DNA of 51,451 bases from Candidatus Helarchaeota archaeon. Its GTDB lineage: Archaea; Asgardarchaeota; Lokiarchaeia; Helarchaeales; HEL-GB-A. Location: positions 1 to 51,451 of the forward strand of contig JABXJT010000032.1 in assembly GCA_013375455.1 (NCBI GenBank), written 5' to 3'. The notes under the pieces are model-generated. The model made no database searches. It was not told where the DNA came from and worked only from the letters and a program-made list of their open reading frames with translations. The number at the start of each line of letters is the position of its first letter. Within the stretch, counting starts at the first letter, position 1. Shown piece after piece: positions 7,601 to 16,209 of this stretch. The translations under genes were made by a program, and so were the position numbers.

Positions 7601-10291
7601 TTAATTGATCTGGAATCGGTATTTATTAAAATTCGTGAAATTTACCTGAATATTTGGCGTAAAGTAAGTCGTCTGGTTCAAGGTTTGCAAATCAATGACC
7701 GTCACGTTATTGAATGAAGGGGGAGTAAATTCGATGCTACTGTTGATTTGATTATTCAGCAATGTCATATTCATCTTAATTCGATTTAATTGTAAATTAA
7801 TTTTTGAGCTATTCCATTCTGAAGGGATGATCGGATGAAATGGAATGGTTGAGCCATTAAATGACACGCCAACTAAATTTTCTATTAACAAGTTGGTTAG
7901 AAGACCATCCCAACCAACATAATGAGAGGCGGGCACCCAACCTGTTTTACCTACCACGTCATCGACACGCCCAGTCGTTGAATTATAGAATTCCCAAAAT
8001 GTACCGGTTTCGTTGAAAACGCCCTCGGCCATTTTAAGGGTTTTATAAGCAATTTTAGACGCTTCCGTTGTATAATTGTAATTGATTAATCCGCGAATAA
8101 TCAAATAATTCAGATTAATCCACGTGGGACCACGCCACATCACGTTTGAGAATACATTAACTTCGTCTCTTGCTACAGATGGAATGGGATAAGTAAGATT
8201 AAATTCTTCTTGATCGTTTAAATGAGCCACCATTCTCGCTGCTTGTACAGTTGTCGCAATACTTGTGAATAATGGGAGAAAATGGGAAGACGTTTTAATT
8301 TTATTGAAGTTACTTCCGACCTTGTCATAAAAGAACCCCGTTTCATTATCCCATAACCGTATCCGAATTCTATTCGCAAGCTGTTCTGCTTCGTTAGAAT
8401 AAAACAAAGAATCTTCAAGATAATTAAGGTTTTCAGCGATTTTTGCTAGAGATCTCATTTGAAGTACTAGATAACAGTTTAAATCGAGGGCATTGATTTG
8501 GTACATCGGATATAAATCAAATCTAGGAGAATCATCAAGTCCAGTTTCATCTCGATGTGCCCAACTATAAAGCCCATCTCCATCAAAATCGCGTGTTGTG
8601 AGCCACCATTGGTTGTATCGCTTGAGCTTAGGATAAACCTCCGCTAAAAAGTTGGCATTATCTGAAAATTCGAATGTATCTAGACAGGCCCACGTAAGCA
8701 AGGGGCATTGTGTTATCGTATCGAAAATTCCAAGGGGATGATAAGTATTTGGGATTAGCCCATTTGGATTAATTTGATTGATGAAATTTGTCAGTATCTG
8801 TTCTGAAATTGATACATTGTAGTATTTCCATATCTGGGCTATATACGCAGTATCCCATAAAACGGGTTTTCGATAAAAATCACCACCTGGAATTGCGAAA
8901 ATGTGACCTGTCTCTGGTATTATCATTAAATTTCCTTCAAGTTCTTCATAGACCTTGTTAAACATCAGATGAAGGTCTGAATTCTCTATTTTAATAATGG
9001 GAGGGGAATTTGAAACGTGATAATTCTCCTCAGATATGTTCAAGAAAAATGTTGAACTATATGAAAACAAGAACAGGCCTAATAACAAGATTATTGAAAA
9101 CACTTTGAAAATTTGACTGAAAACAAATTTCACATTAACTTTTTTTTTAACGAACGTACCCCCGGATAATATAATGAGAGTGATGCCAATTAAAGCTAAA
9201 ATCTCTACTACTGTAAGTAAACCTATCACGTGGATATTATTAGAACTATGCAAGGTCAGCAGAGCCACAAATAACTGACCGAAATAGAGACTGATGGCCA
9301 AACAAAATACCAAGGATTTCCCATGCTGCTTTATAATATTGAAAATCAGATTGATTAGATTATGAAAGAATAGGGCTGTTCCAAACCCTGCTAAAATAAC
9401 AGTCAGGTAATAAATTATTGAATTATAAAAGAGAATGGCTAGAAGATAGCTAAATGCCAATACTATTAATCCTAAACCAATCAATACTTTTTCATTAAGT
9501 TTCTGGGTCAAATAATAGCTGAGATAGATGAATGCACCACCTGAAAAAAGAATTATTATTACAGTTACCAAATATATCTGAAAGTCCATCATAACTTCAG
9601 GCACTAATAACGGGAGAATTTGTAGATTTAATCTTGCAATAGCCATAATCGTATATATTACGATAGCGATGCTTGCAACGATAAAAATCCATGTACATAA
9701 ATGAGATTTTTTAGACCATCCATCCTTATTTGGGGTTTCTTTGGGAGTGCCTTCTATTGTAAATTGAGCTAAAAATGATAAAAATAGGCCACTGAGTGCT
9801 AAAGTCCCAAAAAAGATCTGATAAATGAGTGCATTAATGAATAGACATAGAGCACCAAATCCCGCAAGAATGAACCCAAGTGACAAGGATAAAATGTAAT
9901 GTTTATTCTGGGAGGATTCGGAATGAAAATGGGATAAAATTTTCATTGTATGAATAAAGAGGACCGAAATGATGAAACCCTCAAATATCAGCACGATTCC
10001 AACGTAACTATCAGCAAAAATTTCAAGAAAATATAAAATGGCCATCAAGATGATTAAAATTTTGATGATATTTTTAGGGATTGATTCCTTTAAGAATTGA
10101 TATAATGGAAAAAATGCAAGAATTGGAATGATCCATATTAATGTCGTGATATTATCTTCCAATAATGGAATCTTCCAATAATAAAACAATCGAAATGGTG
10201 TAATAAAATAAAAAAAGAGCGAGAAACCTAAGAGCATCACTGCAAAATACATCTGAAGGACTTGTTCCCTCGAATTATTGGAAGTTCCCAT
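7601..10291 (-). CDS. membrane-anchored GH63-type alpha-glycosidase (13 TM + extracellular catalytic domain)
   Basis: From the ATG at 10291 the protein has 896 residues; a TTG nine bases upstream is an alternative start. Residues 1 to about 415 contain some thirteen hydrophobic segments, the first twelve resembling an MFS-like bundle. The odd count places the C-terminus outside. The remaining 470 residues match the (alpha/alpha)6 glycosidases of GH63/GH37. They contain TGLDDSPRF with the presumed acid Asp586, WRGPTWINLNYL (719-730) and GTFWEFYNSTTG with the presumed base Glu767. Many N-x-S/T sequons in this part agree with an extracellular, glycosylated location. Known GH63 members cleave alpha-glucosides or mannosylglycerate. 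It lies at the head of the minus-strand sugar cluster and may trim an external glycan for import. Fusion of a polytopic bundle to this catalytic domain is unusual. Confidence 0.8.
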   Translation of the reverse strand: MGTSNNSREQVLQMYFAVMLLGFSLFFYFITPFRLFYYWKIPLLEDNITTLIWIIPILAFFPLYQFLKESIPKNIIKILIILMAILYFLEIFADSYVGIVLIFEGFIISVLFIHTMKILSHFHSESSQNKHYILSLSLGFILAGFGALCLFINALIYQIFFGTLALSGLFLSFLAQFTIEGTPKETPNKDGWSKKSHLCTWIFIVASIAIVIYTIMAIARLNLQILPLLVPEVMMDFQIYLVTVIIILFSGGAFIYLSYYLTQKLNEKVLIGLGLIVLAFSYLLAILFYNSIIYYLTVILAGFGTALFFHNLINLIFNIIKQHGKSLVFCLAISLYFGQLFVALLTLHSSNNIHVIGLLTVVEILALIGITLIILSGGTFVKKKVNVKFVFSQIFKVFSIILLLGLFLFSYSSTFFLNISEENYHVSNSPPIIKIENSDLHLMFNKVYEELEGNLMIIPETGHIFAIPGGDFYRKPVLWDTAYIAQIWKYYNVSISEQILTNFINQINPNGLIPNTYHPLGIFDTITQCPLLTWACLDTFEFSDNANFLAEVYPKLKRYNQWWLTTRDFDGDGLYSWAHRDETGLDDSPRFDLYPMYQINALDLNCYLVLQMRSLAKIAENLNYLEDSLFYSNEAEQLANRIRIRLWDNETGFFYDKVGSNFNKIKTSSHFLPLFTSIATTVQAARMVAHLNDQEEFNLTYPIPSVARDEVNVFSNVMWRGPTWINLNYLIIRGLINYNYTTEASKIAYKTLKMAEGVFNETGTFWEFYNSTTGRVDDVVGKTGWVPASHYVGWDGLLTNLLIENLVGVSFNGSTIPFHPIIPSEWNSSKINLQLNRIKMNMTLLNNQINSSIEFTPPSFNNVTVIDLQTLNQTTYFTPNIQVNFTNFNKYRFQIN

Positions 10292-10364
10292 TTGAACCAA
10301 CTTATATTTTTATAGGTGAAAGGTTGTGGTATTTGTATTTATTGTTTGAAATGAGGGATTATCA

Positions 10365-11339
10365 ATGCCAGAACAGTACAAAATAATAGATTCCCTGTGT
10401 TATGTCCCAACGGCGGAAGTTCTGGTTGACATGTTCGTGTCGTTACCACCTCAGATGGCACGATATTTAAAAGATATCTTTGGAAAGAGGGCATCACTCT
10501 TCTTGGGTGTGAAATCAGAAGATCTTTACAATATGAAGGTTTCAATGAGTGAAGAAGAACTCAGAAAAGCTATAACCCCAAAGCTTCAGAAAATATCTTT
10601 TTCCGTAGAGGATTTCATCAAGCAACTTGACAAGATGGGGGTAGAGAAAGCTGTCATTTTTAACTTAGATGAAGAGACGCCCAGTGGAATAAAAACCAGC
10701 CTTCCGAACGATTACTATGCGGAGATAGTGCAAAAATATCCTGAAAAGTTCATTGGAATGGCAGGCATTGATCCTTTAAAGGGTGAAGAGGCGGTCCGAG
10801 AAATTAGGAGATCTTATGATTTAGGATTAAGAGGGGTGGCAATTCGTCCTTTCATGTTTGGAATACCACCAAGCCATGAAAAAATGTATCCTATTTATTC
10901 TACTTGCGTTGAACTGAATATCCCAGTTTGGTTACATACCTCTATTAATTACTCCACCCTAACAATGGAGGTTGAGCGCCCTATATATTTAGACATCGTG
11001 GCACAGGATTTTCCTGAGTTAAAGATCATCGCGGGACATGGAGGATGGCCGTGGGTGAATGAAATGGTAGCTGTCGCGTGGCGGGCTACTAATATCTATA
11101 TTGATATCGCTTCATTCGTCCCTAAATATATTGTAATGCAAGGGACAGGCTGGGAACCACTACTCAAATTTGGTGATAATATTTTGCAGGATCGGATAGT
11201 ATTCGGCTCAACCTGGCTCCTCATGGGAATGACTATAAAAGATTTGGCAGATGAAATAATGAAGTTTCCCTTGAAGGACGAAACGAAACGGAAGTGGCTC
11301 CATGACAATGCGGCGAATCTTTTTGGAATAAAAACTTAG
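10365..11339 (+). CDS. amidohydrolase-2 family protein lacking the canonical metal ligands
   Basis: This 324-residue protein has the overall plan of COG2159 (amidohydrolase_2, PF04909) TIM-barrel enzymes. It contains an N-terminal strand with I-D, a GIDPLKGEEAVREI region, WLHTS (His191), IIAGHGG (His225) and a final RIVFGSTW segment. The usual I-D-x-H-x-H is IDSLCY, so both barrel histidines are replaced by Leu11 and Tyr13. The usual G-S-D-W aspartate is Thr283. The protein is therefore either metal-free, binds metal differently, or is non-catalytic. GAGGG seven bases before the ATG supports the start. It is transcribed divergently from the GH63-type gene and converges on the nitroreductase. 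It is presumably cytoplasmic and its function is unknown. Confidence 0.75.
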   Translation: MPEQYKIIDSLCYVPTAEVLVDMFVSLPPQMARYLKDIFGKRASLFLGVKSEDLYNMKVSMSEEELRKAITPKLQKISFSVEDFIKQLDKMGVEKAVIFNLDEETPSGIKTSLPNDYYAEIVQKYPEKFIGMAGIDPLKGEEAVREIRRSYDLGLRGVAIRPFMFGIPPSHEKMYPIYSTCVELNIPVWLHTSINYSTLTMEVERPIYLDIVAQDFPELKIIAGHGGWPWVNEMVAVAWRATNIYIDIASFVPKYIVMQGTGWEPLLKFGDNILQDRIVFGSTWLLMGMTIKDLADEIMKFPLKDETKRKWLHDNAANLFGIKT

Positions 11340-11347
11340 GAATGAAA

Positions 11348-12127
11348 TTACTTTTTATACTCTTCAAAATAAACGAATTCTTCCAGTGCCTTACGAGGCT
11401 TCAATTTCGGTTCAAAATCAGGATAGCCAAGACAAATGATCCCAATTAATTCAGGTTTCCTTGGAATTTTGAGGGCTTTTTTAACTTGGGGCTCCAATAT
11501 GTTCGCACAATGCGTGTAAACAGCACCCAATCCCAGCGCGTGAGCCGTTATTAAAATATTTTGGATCGCAAGATTTGCGGCAGCGATTTCAAATTCGTGG
11601 GCGGTTTCCTCGTAACGCTTGATGGTGGATTTTTCATCCGATTTGACCTTCGCATTTCTCCGATACTGGTCGCGTTGAATTGGATTGTTCAGCACGACGA
11701 TGAGAGCGGTTGCAGACCTGTAAGCCAGCCAAGCCCGACACGAGTAAACCTCCACGGTTAATAATCCGCTTTTACTCTTTTCACATCGGACCGAACATTG
11801 CTCGCAGGGATGAATCCCCAGGGCTTGAAATTCTTTCAACCGGTTCTGTAAAAATTCTGTCTGGATGTAGGACTCAAGATACGGAGCGAGCGCACCTGAA
11901 CCCGGTCCTAGAAAGAAATTTTTGAGAGCCACTTGCACATTCTTAATTTTTTCTTGATCAGTGACAACGACAAATTCCCATACCATGTACCCGGACGGGC
12001 AAGGCGCATACTGGGCAACATCAATTAGCAACTCAAGAGTTTCTCTCGGAATCGGGTCATCTTTAAATCGTCGAATCGATCGTCTAGTCTTAATGACGTC
12101 AATTAATTGCTTTTGAAACTCATTCAT
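11348..12127 (-). CDS. nitroreductase-family flavoprotein with an inserted cysteine motif
   Basis: The N-terminal VIKTRRSIRRFKDDPIP and the AQYAPCPSGYMVWEFVVV segment are diagnostic of FMN-dependent nitroreductase-family proteins. The C-terminal HALGLGAVYTHCANILEPQVKKAL and IGIICLGYPD segments agree. At 259 residues it is longer than the usual 170-220. The extra length lies in a central insert with HPCEQCSVRCEKSK, giving Cys108, Cys111 and Cys115 in a CxxCxxxC pattern that could hold an iron-sulfur cluster or zinc. The family reduces nitro compounds, quinones, flavins or enones with NAD(P)H. GAGGG stands upstream of the ATG at 12127. The physiological substrate is unknown. Confidence 0.85.
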   Translation of the reverse strand: MNEFQKQLIDVIKTRRSIRRFKDDPIPRETLELLIDVAQYAPCPSGYMVWEFVVVTDQEKIKNVQVALKNFFLGPGSGALAPYLESYIQTEFLQNRLKEFQALGIHPCEQCSVRCEKSKSGLLTVEVYSCRAWLAYRSATALIVVLNNPIQRDQYRRNAKVKSDEKSTIKRYEETAHEFEIAAANLAIQNILITAHALGLGAVYTHCANILEPQVKKALKIPRKPELIGIICLGYPDFEPKLKPRKALEEFVYFEEYKK

Positions 12128-12155
12128 GCTTTTCCCTCATCAGATATCCTTTAGG

Positions 12156-13760
12156 TCATTCAGAAAAATGTTTTTCCACTAAGCTCCCGATGGGAACAAA
12201 AATATCGAGATTACCCTCCCACGTCGGAAAAACGGATTTGAATAATTGCTCAATCTCGGCAGTAATATCTTTTAATTTTTCCCGCAATATTTTTAAATTC
12301 TCTTTGCCTAATAAGATGCAAGTAACGTTCTTAGTCGTTTCAAATAAGAGTTTCACATCGCCCTGATCAATTACTTGTGTTGGCTCTTCGCTTTTAATCA
12401 TTTCCTGGCACAACATGCAAATTCCTGAAATTCCACCTGCAAAAAGGTTTTCATTAATTGGTATTTCTTCTGTAAAAGTGTGCCGATAAACGCAGACTCC
12501 ACTTTCAGTTATAATACAAAAGAAATCGCGAATGGAGTCTTTCCACTCCAATTCTTCTTTAGAGGGGAGCGTTTCCTTGATCTGATTAATTACGACGGTT
12601 GCAATCACGAAGGTAAAGAGTAAAACGACGGTTAAGTAAGCTGGATTAGTCAAAACAACCGAACTCATTAATTCTCCTATGAGAACGCCCCCAAGCATGC
12701 CTATACCTGCAAACGTAAAATAAATGAAATTAGTGTCCCTAACATATTGGGGTGGAGGTTCTTCGATAAAGAAACAAAGACAACCATTAATGGTCATCAT
12801 GAAGCCAATCCCTAGACAAATGGGGAAGATATAGAGCAATAACAATTCTGTTTGGCTTAGAAAAGCGAGCATTAGAAAAGCAAGTGATTGAATACATAAT
12901 CCGATCAGGATCACGATTCGTCTTCCAATAAGATCCATGATTAATCCATTGATAATTCCAAAGAGGCCCACCGTAAGCCAGAGGATAATTACGAAGGTAC
13001 TAAACTTCGCTTGGAGATCTAAGACCGAGAGCTCTTTATATGCTTCTCTTATGATCAAGAATGTGGCGTAATACGCATTTGTAATGAAAAACCCAAAAAA
13101 GAACCCCAGCGTAACTTTTGGTAAGTTTTCCTTCTTTTTCAAATACTTTCCTACATCGAGCGGTTCTTGTGGAGGAATTTTATGTTCCGTTCTGCCGATT
13201 ATAGTAATCGTTAATATTAAGATAAAAATTGCGATATAGTACATTGTACTTGTCCAGAAAACGTCAATACCAATTAATGCCAGAATAATAACAAACGGTG
13301 AGCCCCCAAGAAGCCCTAAAGCATACATGCGACCACCAAATTTAGGATCCTCCATTATGAAGACGAACTGTTCTTTATATAATCCAAAAACCACTCCGAT
13401 GGAAAATCCTGCCCCGAATAGACCTATTGGCACGAGCCATGCCTTGGTGACCATTCCCAGAAAAATATACCAGAATACTTGGACACCAATAAATCCTAAA
13501 TAACCTACAAAGTGATTCCATTTAGAGACCACTTTTAAAGCAAAAATACCTCCCACAATAATACCAATAAAGTGAAAGGAAATGAAAATAAGAGGGGAGT
13601 CCGTTTTAATAATTACCAAAAATTCAAGGATGAAATGTAAAATCCACGCGAGACCACCCCAAAGGATGACACTCATTATTAAAAACCATTGTTTTAAGGT
13701 AAACCTACTCAGAGGGGGAAGGATCTTCAGAGTTCTCACCACGTCTGTTTGTATTCCCAA
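12156..13760 (-). CDS. MFS-type transporter fused to a C-terminal longin-like domain
   Basis: Residues 1 to about 400 hold about twelve hydrophobic segments with MFS features, including the loop GIINGLIMDLIGRRIVILIG (D-x-x-G-R-R between two helices). Residues 410-534 are a cytoplasmic domain that begins FFCIITESGVCVYRHTF, continues with ENLFAGGISGICMLCQEM and VIDQGDVKLLFE, and ends in a helix with ILREKLKDITAEIEQLF. This five-stranded profilin/longin-like pattern is repeated at the N-terminus of the protein at 31712-32794. The domain may sense the cytoplasm or recruit a GTPase-type regulator, which is inference. The annotated start is TTG at 13760; GTGs at 13742 and 13739 are alternatives and no SD decides. 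The transported substrate is unknown. Confidence 0.78.
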   Translation of the reverse strand: MGIQTDVVRTLKILPPLSRFTLKQWFLIMSVILWGGLAWILHFILEFLVIIKTDSPLIFISFHFIGIIVGGIFALKVVSKWNHFVGYLGFIGVQVFWYIFLGMVTKAWLVPIGLFGAGFSIGVVFGLYKEQFVFIMEDPKFGGRMYALGLLGGSPFVIILALIGIDVFWTSTMYYIAIFILILTITIIGRTEHKIPPQEPLDVGKYLKKKENLPKVTLGFFFGFFITNAYYATFLIIREAYKELSVLDLQAKFSTFVIILWLTVGLFGIINGLIMDLIGRRIVILIGLCIQSLAFLMLAFLSQTELLLLYIFPICLGIGFMMTINGCLCFFIEEPPPQYVRDTNFIYFTFAGIGMLGGVLIGELMSSVVLTNPAYLTVVLLFTFVIATVVINQIKETLPSKEELEWKDSIRDFFCIITESGVCVYRHTFTEEIPINENLFAGGISGICMLCQEMIKSEEPTQVIDQGDVKLLFETTKNVTCILLGKENLKILREKLKDITAEIEQLFKSVFPTWEGNLDIFVPIGSLVEKHFSE

Positions 13761-13914
13761 ATAATTTTAGTTAACCCCTTAATCCAATTACTATAAAACT
13801 CTTTTTTCTATTCATATTATTACTTTTATAAATTTGGATATTCAAAATGTAAGGTGAAAAAGGGATTCTCTGGGAAAAATCTAAGACTACTCAATCTATT
13901 TTCCTTGCGTAGCA

Positions 13915-13948
13915 TTTATTAAATAAATACCAAAGAGTATAGTGAGGT
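13915..13948 (+). promoter_or_regulatory. TATA-like box and SD before the DUF3604-like gene
   Basis: TTTATTAAATAAAT (13915-13928) is a plausible archaeal TATA element. GAGGT (13944-13948) lies seven bases before the ATG at 13956 and supports that start. The rest of the 195-base divergent gap is AT-rich; TTTATAAA at about 13824-13831 could serve the minus-strand transporter gene. Confidence 0.45.
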
Positions 13949-13955
13949 TAATCCC

Positions 13956-16175
13956 ATGACTATGGATTCAAACATGAAAGATGCCAAAACTCTCGATGCA
14001 AAACCAGACATCGATGCACCTCCGAAAAAAGGGATTCTTCGCAGGGTCTTTTCAATTCTCTGGAGAATTACTAGAATTTTGCTTTTTCTTATCGCAATCG
14101 TACCCATGATTTTCTTCTGGTGGAGTTTTCTGGGAATAATTATTGGGTTTCTATTTTACCTTTTCTCAAAAGACCCCACGTGGAAATTTCACGGGATGGT
14201 CCTTGCCTTCGTCCATGGTTTCACGACCTTGCTTGTTGAGGGAGTGAGTGTTTTTTATTTGCTTGCAGGTGCCGGTATAATATTCCTCTACTGCGTTTCA
14301 GCATCTTTTATTCTCTTTATCAATTGGCTCGTCAAAATGATACGGAAAAAGCCCTTATTCAAATGGCAGCTTGTTAAATGGTTCCGAACTTTACCCTCCA
14401 AAGGGCGCAAAGGAATAAAATTTGCTGCTTTTGTAGCCCCAATCGTAATGTGGTCCGTGGTTAGCCTTGACTTTGGTGTGATGTTTGACAATAAACCTCA
14501 ACTTTTATGGGTGCATGCACCTTCAACTGTTAATATCGGAGAAGAATTCTCAATAATGGTGCAAGCTTGGGATAGATATGAACGATTAAGTGGAGGCTAC
14601 GGGGGAAGAGTCGATTTCTCTCTGAAGTCGTACAATCTATCTACCTTCGGGCTCATAAATTCCCCATTAGCTCAGTTACCTTCCCCTTATACCTTCACGG
14701 GGAAGCTCATCAGCTTGGGTTTCATTCCGGCATATCTAAAGAACGATGGAAAGGATAATGGGCGGCATGTGTTCATGGGGCAAATCAATACGACGGGCAT
14801 CCATTACATCCTAGTTAATGACACGGTAACAGGGAATACCTACTGGAGTAATCCCATTCTCGTAAAGAATTTTACCACTTCAGATCAAAAGCTCTACTGG
14901 GGGGATCTCCACTCGCATTCCTTAATGTCTGACGGATCCGGCACGCCCGAACACTCGTTTGATTTTGCACGGTACGTGGCCTGTCTTGATTTTCATGCAC
15001 TCACGGATCATGGTGAAGACTTGAGTGTATATGGACTAACTGACTGGGGATTCGGAATTGTGAGAGCGGCAGCCAATAATGCATATGATCCGGGTGAATT
15101 TGTGACCTTTCAGGGTGTCGAATGGACGCCACATTATCCCCCGGCTTTCTCAGTTGATTTTGGCCATTATACTTGTATATTCAGTGGTGATGAATTACCG
15201 TACTTAGGTGCTCACGTGCAGACTAGTCCCGCTGCATTATGGAATATGCTCGATGAGTTTTGCAGTAGTACTGGTGATAAGGCACTAGCTATGCCACACC
15301 ACACCATTAGGCTCACATTCATCCAAGATTGGACATATGTTAATTCTACATATGTTAAGCTGGCGGAAGTATCTTCCGTTCATGGCGAGTGTCTCTTTGG
15401 AGGATATGATCCCCGGAATTACAGGGGATCCGTCGACCTCCCTGCTGAACCCGTTAATGGGGCAGCAATCATAGATGCATTCAAAATGGGACACAGGATG
15501 ACCCTATGTGCCTCTGGGGACAATCACGACGGGCATCCAGGGCATAGCCTGAGCCATACGGATGCCTACATAGGGCATCAGTGGCCTTTCGCGATAGATC
15601 ATTCGCGCAATGGGCACCCCTACCCGAGTAGCTTGACTGCGGCGCATGCAGTTAATCTAACCCGTGAAGGTGTCTGGGAGGCACTGGAGAATCAGCGAAT
15701 TTTTGCAAATTCAGATTATGGGCGACCGATCCTAAACTTTTCCATTAATGGTGTTGCGGTTGGTGACGGCTCCACCGTTATAGTTGCCACGAACACGACT
15801 CAACGGAATATAAGCATCTTTCTCGCCCAAGATGGAGCCCCAGCCCCTCGGAAAGCCACGGCTGCCTCCGTCAACCTGAATTGGGTTCCTGATTGGAACG
15901 CGACCATTGAGATAATCAAGAATGGGGTCATCTGGAATAGCACTGCAGTAAATGGCCCTCTTAGCAAGCTCGAACTAACCGACTCATTAGTCATAAACGG
16001 GACCTCATACACTGGGTGCATTGAATCTGATGGCAACTATTACATTAATCAATATAGCGATAACCCGGTCGATCCCCTCACGCTTAATACTGGAGGAGCA
16101 GACTTCTACCTCGTTCGCGTGGTTGGCGCCAACGGAAGAACTACCTTTGCAGGCCCTATTTGGGTAACAACTTAG
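13956..16175 (+). CDS. membrane-anchored PHP/DUF3604-like hydrolase
   Basis: The 739-residue protein begins with a basic cytoplasmic stretch and then about four to five hydrophobic segments between residues 36 and 175. The large C-terminal part is extracellular by topology and sequon content. It first contains a beta-sandwich-like section (about 185-305) and then LYWGDLHSHSLMSDG, with His319 and His321, followed by LTDHGED (351 onward). It continues with FQGVEWT, AMPHHT and SGDNHDG. This spacing matches DUF3604 (PF12228), a PHP-like metal-dependent family of largely unknown substrate. The full set of His/Asp residues suggests an active phosphoesterase or similar enzyme on the outside of the cell. 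The ATG at 13956 has a good SD. It converges on the zinc-ribbon membrane protein gene. Confidence 0.8.
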   Translation: MTMDSNMKDAKTLDAKPDIDAPPKKGILRRVFSILWRITRILLFLIAIVPMIFFWWSFLGIIIGFLFYLFSKDPTWKFHGMVLAFVHGFTTLLVEGVSVFYLLAGAGIIFLYCVSASFILFINWLVKMIRKKPLFKWQLVKWFRTLPSKGRKGIKFAAFVAPIVMWSVVSLDFGVMFDNKPQLLWVHAPSTVNIGEEFSIMVQAWDRYERLSGGYGGRVDFSLKSYNLSTFGLINSPLAQLPSPYTFTGKLISLGFIPAYLKNDGKDNGRHVFMGQINTTGIHYILVNDTVTGNTYWSNPILVKNFTTSDQKLYWGDLHSHSLMSDGSGTPEHSFDFARYVACLDFHALTDHGEDLSVYGLTDWGFGIVRAAANNAYDPGEFVTFQGVEWTPHYPPAFSVDFGHYTCIFSGDELPYLGAHVQTSPAALWNMLDEFCSSTGDKALAMPHHTIRLTFIQDWTYVNSTYVKLAEVSSVHGECLFGGYDPRNYRGSVDLPAEPVNGAAIIDAFKMGHRMTLCASGDNHDGHPGHSLSHTDAYIGHQWPFAIDHSRNGHPYPSSLTAAHAVNLTREGVWEALENQRIFANSDYGRPILNFSINGVAVGDGSTVIVATNTTQRNISIFLAQDGAPAPRKATAASVNLNWVPDWNATIEIIKNGVIWNSTAVNGPLSKLELTDSLVINGTSYTGCIESDGNYYINQYSDNPVDPLTLNTGGADFYLVRVVGANGRTTFAGPIWVTT

Positions 16176-16209
16176 GTTTTAATAAAATCAATGTATTGGA
16201 ATTTAGAGT

